64,000 nucleotides of DNA from Cryptomeria japonica (lineage: Eukaryota; Streptophyta; Pinopsida; Cupressales; Cupressaceae): assembly GCF_030272615.1 (NCBI RefSeq), contig NC_081409.1, positions 26,855,406-26,919,405 on the forward strand, in the 5' to 3' direction. How positions within the stretch are numbered: position 1 is the first letter of the stretch; the number at the start of each line of letters is the position of its first letter. Both the position numbers and the translations under genes were made by a program. The notes beneath the pieces were generated by a model. It was given only the letters and a program-made list of their open reading frames with translations. It had not been told where the DNA came from and ran no database searches. This document shows, piece after piece, positions 37,954 through 49,419 of this stretch.

Positions 37954-39344
37954 TGATGAATAATGATGAACTACTAAGGTCCTAACTGGTACTGAGAGGG
38001 GGGGTGAATCAGTACACACAAAAACTTGCTCAGATACTTTGACAAATCAAAACACAGATAATCGGTTGTCATATACCGTTGTACTTAACCATAGCAATAC
38101 CGGTTAAACCTAAATACTTCAGACAACATTCAACAGATCTCAAATCTTGATGACTACTTCACCGATATAATCATGCATGAGTTGTACCAATAATGCCACA
38201 ATCATTTAACACTGCATGCATATCTAACTTAATCATAATCACACAATCATCACATGAAAAACTCACAACCCATAACACACGGATTTTTTTCACGTGGAAA
38301 CCCAAATGGGAAAAACCATGGTGGGGATGAATACCCACAAGCTTGTTTGTGAACTCTTTTGAAGTCCGCTCTGTTAGGAGCCTAGTCTAGTTAAATACTT
38401 TACAATAAAGGTTCTGTTAGGAACCGATCCTGTTAGAGATCACCCAATTAAGGGATGGCTATATACCCTGTTAAAGGTTGAAACCCTGTTAAAGGTTACC
38501 TCGCTAGAGGATTTAAATAACTCAATGAACTTGAGCCACCTAGTTAGAGGATTTACAACAAAGCCTATTAAATCTACCCGGTCAATGGATTTACCTTCTA
38601 TTGAAATGGTTAGAAGACAACAGGTAAAACTCTAACTTGATAACAACACTCCTTGCTAAGGCAGATCCTTTTCAGTTCCTCTCTTCTACAATCACACTTT
38701 GCAGATTCCTCACTCTGGTTTGGCAAGTATCAAATCTCCAACATACGGACACAAACACAACTTTTTCCAACAATCCAATAACAAAAATCATCGACCTTAT
38801 AACAATTAGGTTGGTAGCGTAAACCCTAAACCCTAAACATTTTTAGGTTTACAATTACAAGCGGTTTAATCCTGACCATCAAATACATTACATAGAATGA
38901 AACGATCTAAAATAGATCTCAAGTCATTCTACATCATCCAATCTTCACCACATCTGGAAAACAGTAACCCGTCACGCGCTTTTCGCATACCTCTAAGAAA
39001 AATGCACATTCCCGAGGTAGACATTCAATGCATTCGATCTTCACGCGCAAGATCCTTGAAGAAATCCTTCATGTGCACATTGCTGATGTGGCATCTTAAT
39101 CCTTAACCATGTTCTTAACTAACTCATCACAACACATTGTCAGTTGCACTGCACAAGCCAAACCGGAAACCCTAGAGCTGAACTGAGACTACCAACCGGT
39201 AGTCACACTAAGTGAACCCCGACACCGGTCCACTTCATCTCAGTTGACCATAACCACTTCCAATCTTCATACTAATTCACCTGCTTGAGCACTTATTGAC
39301 ATCAATAACAACATACATTATCACCGCTTCATCATATGCCAACA
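37954..39344 (-). mobile_element. 3' LTR of the full-length copia (1391 bp)
   Basis: The plus strand runs TGATGAATAATGATGAAC...ATATGCCAACA. It is bounded on the left by GATCT and on the right by the PPT. It aligns over its whole length to 43870-45063 plus 50083-50296. It includes AAACCCTAAACCCTAAAC and the CTGTTAGGAGC/CTGTTAGAGATC phrases shared with the LTR at 16567. Confidence 0.95.
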
Positions 39345-39358
39345 ATCTCCCCCTTTGG
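39345..39358 (-). promoter_or_regulatory. Polypurine tract of the full-length copia
   Basis: The minus strand reads CCAAAGGGGGAGAT directly before the LTR start TGTTGG. Confidence 0.85.
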
Positions 39359-39675
39359 CATTGATAGCAATACTCAGTGTATCATTGCTCAGTATCTGCA
39401 CCATGCTCAATAACATATATTGGTTCAACTTGAAAGATCACCACCACCTGAACTGGTTAGTGTGCACTTTTCTCAATCACTTCTCACACATATATCTTCT
39501 CCCCCATATGTCTTCATCATCATATATCTTCTCCCCCTTTGACAACAATGCCAAAGTTGAGGCACAAGCTTCCAACCTCCACTATGTTGCTCCCCCAATG
39601 GAGTAGCATCCTTCAACACATCAATCCTTGTAAGATTTGACATGGTAGTACCTGACTGATGTGGAGCACACAACT

Positions 39676-41160
39676 TTAGTTTACTTCATGAAGGGGCAGA
39701 ACCCCTAATTTACATCTCAAATAGGTAAATGTAGCCTTCGGTAAGGGCTTAGTGAATATGTCTGCTAGGTGCTCCTTACTGGAAACATGTTCTAATACAA
39801 CCTCTTTATTCTGAACCTTTTCTCTCAAGAAATGATACTTGAGCTCAATATGCTTTGTCCTAGCATGCAATACCGGATTTTTGGAAATATTTATTGCACT
39901 AGTATTATCACATAAAATACTCACCGATTCAAATATAGTCATTTTGAATCCATTCAGTACATGCTTCATCCAGATTGCCTGAGTGCAGTTCATAAATGCT
40001 ACCACATACTCTGCTTCAGCTGTAGACTGGGAAATACAACTCTGCTTCTTGCTCATCCACAAGACTAGTCTTCCACCAAGGAAGAACGCTCCACCGGTTG
40101 TGCTCTTCCAGTCGTCCACATTACCTGCCCAATCTACATCGGTAAACACTTTGAGATCAAAGTCGCCATTGTATGGATACCACAATCCATAATCAACTGT
40201 CCCTTTCAGATACCTAAGAATTCTCTTTACCGCTACCAAGTGGGATTCTCTTGGACTCTTCTGAAAATGGGCCACTATGCCCACTGCATGAGCAATATCT
40301 GGTCTGTTGTGCACCACATAGTGCATCTTACCGATCATTGACCGGTACTCCTTCTCATCCACCAACGTTGTATCATCCTCCTTTGTTAGTTTACAGTCGG
40401 TCACCATCGGTGTTCCAACAGGTTTGCTCTCCTCCATACCAAAGGTCTTCAATACCTCTTTGATATACTTAGATTGGGTAATGAAGATACCTTCTTTCAT
40501 CTGTTGAATCTGTAGACCAATGAAAAAATTTATCTCTCCAATCAGAGACATCTCAAACTCCTTTTTCATCACATCTGCAAATGCATGAATCATATCATCA
40601 TCTCCACCAAAGATTATATCATCTACAAATACTTTACATATCAGAATCTGATCACCTTTAGATTTTAGGTAGATGTTGTTGTCCTCACTTGTTCTCTGAA
40701 ATCCTATCTTCACAAGATGAGAGTGTAACCATTCGTACCATGCCCTTGGTGCCTGTTTCAATCCATACAGGGCCTTGTGTAACCTGCACACCATGTCACT
40801 ATCTTCTGACAAAGCAAACCCATCTAGTTGCTCAATATACACTTCTTCCTCCATGATTCCATTCAAGAAGGCAAACTTCACATCTATCTAGTATACCTTA
40901 AATCCCTTGAATGTTGCAAATGCCAGTAGCATTCAGACACCTTCAAGTCTAGCCATTGGGGCAAAGGTTTCTCCATAGTCTTCTCCTTCTTCCTGAGCAT
41001 ATCCCTTGCATACAAGTCTTGCCTTGTTCCTTACCACTGTACCTTCTTCATTCAGCTTATTCCTGAAGACCCATTTGGTAACTATGACATTCTTGTGTTC
41101 TGGTCTAGGTACTAAGGACCATGTTGCATTCTTCTCTATCTGGTCCAACTCCTCTTCCAT
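39676..41160 (-). pseudogene. Copia reverse transcriptase-RNase H, two stops
   Basis: The RT N-terminal part is 40933-41160 ([13 protein letters not shown], then [22 protein letters not shown]). A TGA follows RLEGV near 40930 and a TAG near 40888, and then 401 open codons (39676-40881) follow. These hold the RT catalytic box FVDDIIFGG (about residues 85-93) and the SKYIKEVLKTFGM block. After them comes RNase H with its acidic residues in DVDWAG, AEAEY and CDNTSAI, ending at LPLHEVN just before the PPT. RT and RNase H catalytic residues look intact, but the stops prevent a full product. Both stops are explained by single transitions from the usual Arg and Gln codons. Confidence 0.92.
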
Positions 41161-41169
41161 TGCCTTTAT

Positions 41170-42408
41170 CTAGTCTTCATCGGTAAGAGCCTCTCTAGCG
41201 GTCTTAGGCTCAAATTCTAAAATCATGCAAGAATTTTCTTTCACCTTTCTCCTTGTAAGTATTCCTACATTTTTATCTCCTACGATCTGCTTCAGATCAT
41301 GATGCAGTCTTACATACCTAGGAATGACCATAGCTGGTTCAACTTGCTTTTCTTCTTCTTTTTCCACTTCATCATCTTCTTCACCTATTGAAGCTTCTAC
41401 CGGTATAGAAACACTAAGGTCTTTGCAATGTTTGTCACTTGTTTCTTTCATAACTTGTTCCCAGAAGGCTAAACCTAGTTCATCTTCTGTTTGCTTGCTG
41501 TCGATTTCCTCAGGCTTCTCAGGGGATTCATCAACCCTGACATTGATACTCTCAACAATATTCTGAGTCCTCCTATTGTAGCACTTGAGAGCTTTGATTT
41601 TAGTGGAATATCCCAAAAATATTCCTTCATCACACTTAGCATCAAACTTACTCAGGTGCTCACCTCTCCTGATATAGCATTTACTCCCAAACACTTTGAA
41701 ATATCTCACATTGGGATTTCTCCCATTCCAGTACTCATAGGGGGTTTTGTCTTTACCTTTCTTAATGAGTACCTGGTTCATGGTATAGACTGCAGTGCTC
41801 ACTGCTTCTCTCCAAAATGTGTGAGCTACATTTCCTTGGATCAACATAGTTCTTGCCACTTCAACCATAGTCATGTTGTTTCTTTCTGCTATGTCGTTCT
41901 GCTGTGGTGTCCTTGGGGCAGACAATTGCCTCTTAATACCGTTCTCCTCACAGTACTTATTGAATTCATCAGAAGTGAATACACCTCCCTGATCGGTTCT
42001 TAGGCATTTTATCCTTCTTTTGCTCTCCTTCTCCATCAATGCTCTAAAGGCTTTGAACTTTCCAAATGCCTTAGACTTGTCTTTCAAGAATGTGACCCAC
42101 ATCATTCTTGAGCAATCATCGATAAGAATCATGAAGTATCGATCTCCCTGAACATTTCTAGTTTTCATCAGACCACACAGATTGGTGTGCACTAGATCAA
42201 GTAAGTTCTCTACTGAAAGGGACTTACCTTTGAATGTTGAGGAAGACATCTTCCCAAGTTGACATTCTCTACACAAAGCATTCTCCAGTTTGTTCAGCAA
42301 AAGCAATCCTCTTACTGCCTTGATCTTACTAGCCTTTACAATATTGTCAAAATTCATATGACAAAGTCTCCTATGCCATATCCAACTATCATCAAATTTT
42401 GCCATCAA
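41170..42408 (-). pseudogene. Copia integrase with lost first catalytic Asp
   Basis: A 412-codon open stretch carries the HHCC zinc-binding N-terminus (His12, His17, Cys46, Cys49). The catalytic core follows, with the second Asp at 139 (LRTDQGG) and the Glu at 175 (QQNDIAERN), exactly the D35E spacing. The first Asp, normally in a HTDLCG-type motif, is Asn76 here, so strand transfer should be abolished. After the core come the TPYEYWNGRNPNVRYFKVFG block and a long acidic linker. A TAG at about 41170 separates it from the RT and replaces a usual Trp codon. Upstream it is joined to the protease region through a broken segment. Confidence 0.92.
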
Positions 42409-43840
42409 GCATTTACTAATCTTGGCATTCAGCTGAAACAGGTTCCCTCTGGTCTACTTACCGGTGGCAATAAGTTCACCACTCTTTCCAATTATTCTGC
42501 AGACTCCACCTTTGAACTCTAGAATGAGTCCTTTGTCGTTCAACTGAGCAACACTCAAAAGGTTGGTCTTAAGGCCTTCCACCCAGTAGACATCATCTGC
42601 ATTGCTCATTCCATTCAATGAGATGGATCATTTTTCCTTTCATCGTGCAAGGTGCATCGTTACCGAACCAGACAACACCACCTTCATATTCTTCAAGAGT
42701 CAGAAACTTTCTCCAATCACCGGTCATGTGGTGAGAACACCCGCTATCAATGATCCACTCGTTAGAGTTGTCAATATGTGAGACAAGAGCTTTCTGGTTA
42801 GACAACTCTTCATTGACAGCCACAAACACTATGTCCTCATTCTCTTCATCCTCAGATTCCTCATTGGTAACACCTTCATCCACTACAACAAGACAATTTC
42901 TCCTACCTACTCCATTATACTTCCTAAACCTCTCTGATTTATCCTTATTGTCATTGTTAGGATAGTTAACAGCTATATGTCCTATCTTATTGTAGGAAAA
43001 ACACTTCAAAGGAAGCTTACCTCTGTATTTTCCAGTGCCTTTTGGAAGTCTCTTAGCAAGAAGAGCTTCAAACTCCATCAGAATCTCCTCATCATCCATA
43101 TCTTTGCTTGGCTTGGATTCATAACTAGTACTGACCTCTTTTCCTTTCCTAGTCGGTGCGAAGGAAACAGACGCTCTGAAGGTTGACTCGGCCTTCTAAA
43201 CACTACCATCATAGCTATTCAATTCATATGCAGACAACTTTACAATAATAGAGTCTAAAGATACCTTGGTTTTGTCGATAGACCTTAGCTCCTGAATAGC
43301 GGCAACCCTGATTGCATAGACCAATAAAAGTGATCTCAGAACTTTACTGACAACAGTGGCATCATCAATTGTTCCACCAATGCTTTTGATCTATCCAACC
43401 ACTATCTTGATTCTTATGCCATACTATTGAATGGTCTCTCCTTCAACCATCCTCTTATCTTCAAACTTTCCTCTAAGGCTTTCTTCCTTAGTCTGCTTGA
43501 CATGTTCATCACTGCCATAAATGGATTCCAGTTTGTCCCACACATCTTTCAGATTGTCCTTATCTTGTACATCATTGAACTCTACATCGGACAAGCTGCT
43601 AATAAGGGCTTCCATGACTTGCCCATTTTCTTGTATCTCTCTTTTCTGATCATCGGTTAGAGTGTCAGTGGGGATTACAAAGGTATTCTCAACATAGCTC
43701 TAGTGTTGTGCACCCAAACTCCTGATATATATCTTCATCTTGTCCTTCCATATTGTAAAGTTATCCCTGTTGAACTTAGGACCTTCCCTCTTCATCATTA
43801 AAACAAGATCTTTTGCCTCAAGCGGTAAAGCTTATATCAC
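42409..43840 (-). pseudogene. Copia gag and protease remnant
   Basis: The gag N-terminus near 43830-43690 reads FNRDNFTIWKDKMKIYIRS. A 63-codon block at 43424-43615 (LKDVWDKLESIYGS) follows, then stops and small frameshifts. The 168-codon frame 42593-43099 holds the zinc knuckle with two of its three cysteines changed to Tyr (CFSY...H....Y), then the aspartic protease motif WIIDSGCSHHMTGD. A frameshift at about 42590 precedes the pre-integrase region. The damaged knuckle would impair RNA packaging. Confidence 0.9.
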
Positions 43841-43855
43841 TGAGGACCTGGATAT

Positions 43856-43867
43856 GCTCTGATACCA
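43856..43867 (-). promoter_or_regulatory. Primer binding site (initiator tRNA-Met type)
   Basis: The minus strand reads TGGTATCAGAGC two bases after the LTR end (TTATCA-AT). It is the standard plant copia PBS complementary to initiator tRNA-Met. Confidence 0.95.
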
Positions 43868-43869
43868 AT

Positions 43870-45063
43870 TGATAAATAATGATGAACTACTAAGGTCCTA
43901 ACCAGTATTGAGAGGGGGGGGGTAAATCAGTACACACAAAAACTTGCTCAGATACTTTGACAAATCAAAACACAGATAACCGGTTGTCATATACCGTTAT
44001 ACTTAACCATAGCTATACCAGTTAAACATAAATACTTCAGACAACATTCAATAGATCTCAAATCTTGATGACTACTTCACCGATATAATCATGCATGATT
44101 TGTATCAATAATGCCATAATCATTTAACACTAGATGCATATCTAACTTAATCATAATCACACAATCATCACATGAAAAACTCACAACCCATAACACACAG
44201 ATTTTTTCACGTGGAAACCCAAATGGGAAAAACCACAGTGGGGATAAATACCCACAAGCTTGTTTGTGAACTCTTTTGAAGTCCACTCTATTAGGAGCCT
44301 AGTCTGGTTAAAGACTTTACAATAAAGGTTCTGTTAGGAACCGATCCTGTTAGAGATCACCCAGTTAAGGGATGGCTATATACCCCATTAAAGGTTGAAA
44401 CCATGTTAAAGGTTACATCGCTAGAGGATTTAAATAACTCAATGAACTCGAGCCACCTGGTTAGAGGATTTACAACAAAGCCTGTTAAAGCTACCCGGTT
44501 AAGGGATTTACCTTCTATTTAAATGGTTAGAAGACAATAGGTAAAACTCCGATCTGATAACAACACTCCTTGCTAAGGCAGATCCTTTTCAATTCCTCTC
44601 TTCTGCAATTACACTCTACAGATTCCCCACTCTGGTTTGGTAAGTATCAAATCTCCAACATGCGGACACAAACACAACTTTTGCTAACAATCCAATAACA
44701 AAACTCATCGACCTTATAACAATTAGGTCGATAGCATAAACCCTAAACCCTAAACATTTTTAGGTTTACAATTACAAGCGATTCAATCCTGACCATCAAA
44801 TACATTACATAGAATGAAACGATCTAAAACAGATCTCAAGTCATTCTACATCGTCCAATATTCACCACATCTCGAAAATAGTAACCCATCACGCACTTTT
44901 CGCATACCTCTAAGAAAAATGCACATTCCCGAGGTAGACATTCAATGCATTTGATCTTCACGCGCAAGATCTTCAAAGAAATCCTTCATGTGCACATTGT
45001 TGACGTGGCATCTTAATCCTTAACCATGTCATTAACTAACTCATCACAACACATCGTCGGTTG
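43870..45063 (-). mobile_element. 5' LTR of the full-length copia, proximal part
   Basis: It matches 37954-39150 nearly base for base, with scattered transitions. It stops at CGTCGGTTG (45063), where the nested unit begins. Confidence 0.95.
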
Positions 45064-45975
45064 TGTTGGGTCTCAAATCAACAGATTGGATAGGTTCTAA
45101 GGAAATGCCAACTCCTATGATCAAACCCTCCAATTGACTTGGCCAACATGTAGAGTGAACCTATTTGGTTGCTAACTCTCTCACTTTAGGCTCTGCAGGA
45201 CCTAGGCGGGTATACCTATTCACTGAATGTCTCCAATAACCAGTGTTTTTTATAGCAGATGTATTATCCTAATCTGATATCTCTTGATCTTTGAAATGGC
45301 ATGAGTTCCTTGAATGGAGATATAGCAGATGAGTTCAAGATTGTTGTTGCAGAAGCTATTCGATCTATGTTTCCTAACTACTTCTATTTGCTTTTAAAAT
45401 AACAAATGGTGAAATGTAATGATGAGTGTAATCTGTTTTGATCAGTGCCTTCTTTGCCGTTTGGGCTACAGAGTCATTGTACTTTTTTCAGGACTTATTA
45501 TGCGAGCCTGTGAGACAGTTTTTTAATCCACCCTTTTGTAGACCTGTCGGTTATTATTTCTTTTGAGATCAATTTGAATGCTTTTATCATGTGTTGATTG
45601 AATGAATTTTAACCCTACCTTTAAGGGACCAATCAATGAAGTACTGCAAGGAACAATTACAATTCGCAAGCAAAACTTTTGTTTCAACGTTATAACATGA
45701 AGCACAGATTTGATTTCAAGAATATGAATAACCTTATCACTTTTAGATAATATCACAGATGATTGCCAAGACAAAGTGAAATAATCCACAACACATACGC
45801 AAAGAAAAGCAATAGTTCATAGCATGTATTCCATCGAAATTTGTAAAACTTACAGGCTGTCATACATCGCCATCTTCTTCCTATCTAATTATGTATCCCC
45901 TTACATTACAAAAATCATTCTCATATATATATGAGGATGAAGGCTTTTCACGAAGAGACACGACTTTTCAAAATA

Positions 45976-48900
45976 CTAATCGTTAACTTGAGTGTTTCTA
46001 AACTTAAGCAAAAAGAGATTTAGAAGTCCTAGATGATGAATATAGTCGTCGTCTTTGAAGGTTTTGATTCGAGGAGTTTGTTTTTTCAATTCATCTCCCA
46101 GCGACAAATATTTGAATATTATCTGGTTGACAGTAGGGGCCATATCTTTACTTCGATCTATCTCTGACAAGGCCCAATCCTTGACGCTGGTAAGCTCTTT
46201 TCGCAAATCCTCCAAAGATATAACTTCTCCTTCTTTGTAGACGGAAGGCATTCCAACAGGTTTCTCATCATCCAATTCCTTCAGGTCTCTCCTCAGCGTA
46301 TCCTCAAACTTAACATGATTTTCCATATACGCTGTCCCCTCAGCCTTTTCCTCTGGTGTCATGGCATCGACGTTATTTAGTACTTCCTGCAGTCGTGCTT
46401 TTAACCTTTCATGCTCTGTTAACGCCTTTATTGTTCCATTGTATACTTTCCAATATGGTTCGACCTGTAAGAGCATGGTGTTAAACCGATGTCCGATGAT
46501 ATCATTGACCAATTTGTCCATCTTTTGTTGGATGCTGTCTGCGCATTTATTGGCCTTTTCTGCTTGATACTTCCAGTACAGAGCATCAGAGACATCGTCC
46601 AAGCTGCGTCCCGCGGGGTATGAGGTGTATTCGCTGATAGGAGTCCCCGTCTCAAGTTGCAATACTTTTGCCTGCAGCTTCTGATTTTCCTCCTTAGATT
46701 TTTCATATAATCCCTTATATGTGATGTTCTCTCTGACCAAAAACTCTGTCTGGTCTAGGTTCAATCTTGCAACATCCAGGTTGAGCTTTGCAGTGACCCT
46801 AGGATCAGTTTTCCCAACTTGATGAACCATGAGGTGTCCAAAGGTTTCTTCAATGTCTACAATGATAGGCCTCTTCCCCTTTGGATATAGTGCCCACTGT
46901 AGGAGAGCTTTCTTGTCTGGATCATATCCAGAGCCTAGGAACAATTTATCTATCTCCTGAGGCAACACCTGTTGATTCAAATCTTGTTTCTTCAGGAAGC
47001 CATAAAATAAAAGTGCTGAATTTATATCCCAACCGGAGAAGATGATTACACCAGCCTCTTTTAATAATTTCCTCCCTTTCTCAGGAGTCATGTCTTTCAT
47101 GAGGACATCAATTTCATCCTGTAATCTCTTCATCTGTTCCTCCTCTGGTCTTCCAGCCATGCTTCGTTTTACATGAGCTCCTTTGTATTGGTACAAAAAT
47201 GAGAGGAACTCCCTAGAAGAGGCAAATCCATCATCAGCAACGAAGTCTTCATGCTCAGTCATTCTGATATCAACAACATCCTTGATGTTAATCTCACCAG
47301 TGTCCATATTCATTTCTGCTTCAAAACCAGGAGGATAATCTTCCCTGGGAGAATCAGGTGGGATACTACTGGCAGTCGACTTTGGTGACATGTGAGCTAG
47401 GGGCTGACTGTCCTTCTCAGTATTAATGAAATGAAGGAATTGCGAAGGCACTCTGTGCATAATTTCTGCTTCATGTTGAAGCAGCCTTTTAGCTACTTCC
47501 AGAGGGTCTTGGAGATTTCCAATTAGGTCTCCATCTATCATTCCCCTTGCCCTTTTCCATTTGTAGGCCTCCCAAACTAACTCACTCTTTCCTTTTAAAG
47601 CTTTGGCCTCCTCTCGTTCAAGGTTCTTAATTAAGTCATCTGGCATTTTGGCCACATGTATTCCAGCTTTGAGTTTCTGTGAGGCTCTGGCAGCTCTTAT
47701 ATATCCTTCAGGATCGAAGTTTTCCCTAGGTTCACCCAGAGTCATGCCATAATAGTCTAATTTATTTTGTAGTAAATGATAACTCTTTGAGCTTTTGACA
47801 ATGAAATCAGAGAAAACTAATAAACCTGGAACAATAGATTGTTTACCGAAGTCTGTAAGATGCTTAGCACTGGCAATAGATAATTGTCTGATAATTTCAA
47901 GGCTAGCCACCCTGTTTGGCACCGTAATCGGAAGCATGTGGGGTTGCCCTTCATATCCAAATACCCTTATTTCTGTGTGATTATCATGGCAATACCAATC
48001 ACCCCAATTATGATCAATCTGTGACTCTGGAGAGGAGTCCTTTGGTGTGAGGAATCTTTTGATTTCAGGAGACAAAGTGTAATCCCTGTGTTGCCCAAAA
48101 GCTGCACTAAGAGGTTTCACAAAGTATTCTTGAAAGTGCCAGTACTGGTTGTTCATGAACCTCTGGTCCCATGCAGATACCCATAACTGAACTGGCTTCT
48201 TCAAACCATTTTTATCATGGGATCGAATGCAGAAATCATCTGACCAGAAATTAATCTCTTGTCCACAATAAAGAATGATATGCATTAACAAGGAATACAA
48301 TGAAAAATGAACATTCACAAGGTCCCCTTTCATCTTTTCTAATCCATGATTTAAGGCATCTGCAACATAAGTGGCAAAATCAAATGACCTAGGGTCCTTT
48401 GACTGTAAATCAGCACACAGAACCATAACCCCAATATCCATGAGTGGATGAGCCTCTAGGCCTAGTACTTGGGCTGCAGCATAATATGTATACTTGAAAT
48501 ATGGATGGAAGTGGTTGACATCAAATGGTACCTTGTCATCTTTGCCAAACGGAACAAATGACCCACCCACTTTTGGCCTGTGAACAGGTAGTCTCCAAGT
48601 CCTGTAGATATTTTCCAAACTAAAGAATTCCTGTGAAAGTTTCTTCATATCGATATTCTCCTCTACTTCCCAGTCCAAATCAAAGACCATATCAATAGTC
48701 TGTTTGTTAATTACTACTAATGTATTCCCTCTGTAATCACTTATGGTTTTGGTTCTTGGGTTGTAGCAATCTACCAGAGCTTTCATCAATTCTACGTCTA
48801 CAAATACATTTGGGACTACCAATTTGCCTAAGTTCTTCTTCCATAGATTACTTATGGGTTCTGGTGCATCCCTTCTTTTGTAGCCAAATAAGAATAACTC

Positions 48901-49125
48901 ATGCCCTCTGATTTCAGTCCAAATGTCTCCTAGATTCTCAAATCTATCCTCTAATCCTTCTTCTTCACTTTTAATCTTTTTGGACCTTACGCTAGACGAT
49001 GGACACTGGTCTAACAAATCCTGAGTCAGAGCTCTCCCTTCTTTCTTTTGTCTCTTGGGCTTCTCTTCAGGGTTCAACTCTTTTCCTTTCCTACTCTTTT
49101 TAGAAGAAGAAGACGAAGGTTCCAT
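45976..49125 (-). CDS. Intact 1049-codon protein of unknown function
   Basis: The frame is open from an upstream ATG at 49152. The ATG at 49123-49125 is preferred because its product (MEPSSSSSKK) matches the start of the decayed relative at 30531 (MEESSS). Residues about 1-55 are Ser/Lys-rich with nuclear-signal-like clusters (KKSRKGK, KPKRQKK). Residues about 60-400 are the conserved part, rich in Trp/Tyr/Phe, with KLVVPNVFVDVELMKAL and VLCADLQSKD. Residues about 590-650 are Pro/Ser/acidic. From about 780 to 1000 it is Lys/Glu/Leu-rich and likely coiled-coil. There is no zinc knuckle, protease, RT, RNase H, integrase or transposase motif, and no clear membrane segment. Lack of any stop over 3.1 kb, inside DNA full of pseudogenes, points to youth or selection. 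A loose resemblance to plant mobile-domain-like or retroelement ORF1-like proteins is possible but unproven. Confidence 0.85.
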   Translation of the reverse strand: MEPSSSSSKKSRKGKELNPEEKPKRQKKEGRALTQDLLDQCPSSSVRSKKIKSEEEGLEDRFENLGDIWTEIRGHELFLFGYKRRDAPEPISNLWKKNLGKLVVPNVFVDVELMKALVDCYNPRTKTISDYRGNTLVVINKQTIDMVFDLDWEVEENIDMKKLSQEFFSLENIYRTWRLPVHRPKVGGSFVPFGKDDKVPFDVNHFHPYFKYTYYAAAQVLGLEAHPLMDIGVMVLCADLQSKDPRSFDFATYVADALNHGLEKMKGDLVNVHFSLYSLLMHIILYCGQEINFWSDDFCIRSHDKNGLKKPVQLWVSAWDQRFMNNQYWHFQEYFVKPLSAAFGQHRDYTLSPEIKRFLTPKDSSPESQIDHNWGDWYCHDNHTEIRVFGYEGQPHMLPITVPNRVASLEIIRQLSIASAKHLTDFGKQSIVPGLLVFSDFIVKSSKSYHLLQNKLDYYGMTLGEPRENFDPEGYIRAARASQKLKAGIHVAKMPDDLIKNLEREEAKALKGKSELVWEAYKWKRARGMIDGDLIGNLQDPLEVAKRLLQHEAEIMHRVPSQFLHFINTEKDSQPLAHMSPKSTASSIPPDSPREDYPPGFEAEMNMDTGEINIKDVVDIRMTEHEDFVADDGFASSREFLSFLYQYKGAHVKRSMAGRPEEEQMKRLQDEIDVLMKDMTPEKGRKLLKEAGVIIFSGWDINSALLFYGFLKKQDLNQQVLPQEIDKLFLGSGYDPDKKALLQWALYPKGKRPIIVDIEETFGHLMVHQVGKTDPRVTAKLNLDVARLNLDQTEFLVRENITYKGLYEKSKEENQKLQAKVLQLETGTPISEYTSYPAGRSLDDVSDALYWKYQAEKANKCADSIQQKMDKLVNDIIGHRFNTMLLQVEPYWKVYNGTIKALTEHERLKARLQEVLNNVDAMTPEEKAEGTAYMENHVKFEDTLRRDLKELDDEKPVGMPSVYKEGEVISLEDLRKELTSVKDWALSEIDRSKDMAPTVNQIIFKYLSLGDELKKQTPRIKTFKDDDYIHHLGLLNLFLLKFRNTQVND

Positions 49126-49419
49126 AATTACAGTAAATACGAGAGACAACACTTACTTGGAAGAATGCTCAACTCTTCTGGCTATCGTTCGCAAGTCTCT
49201 GCAAGTTCTTCGCAATTCTCAGTCTTTTAGCATCGATCTGGTTCTTACGAAAATTCACTCAGTTCAACTGTAATCGTATGGGCAACTTGTGCACAGTTAA
49301 TGTTCTGCATCTATAACGGCTACTCAAGTGTTTAAACTTAATTGCAGATGTGACACTCTTCAATTGGGCCTTTAACTCTTTCGCGGGAAGTACAGTTCGC
49401 TCAAAGTGCTCATATTTCA

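Noticed and set aside
38826-38842. Telomere-like AAACCCTAAACCCTAAAC
   Set aside because: Only two units, and the same phrase lies in both copia LTRs (also at about 44740), so it is LTR sequence and not a telomeric tract. The CCCTAAACCCTA at about 55305 is equally short.
41324-42003. Plus-strand frames of 80 and 170 codons
   Set aside because: They are shadows of the copia integrase reading on the minus strand.
45976-49152. Start of the large ORF at the first ATG (49152)
   Set aside because: The extra nine residues are hydrophobic and have no counterpart in the decayed relative, whose start aligns with the ATG at 49125. The longer form remains possible.
49055-49273. Plus-strand frames over the start of the 1049-codon ORF
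   Set aside because: They lie antisense to the N-terminus of the real ORF and have no motif.
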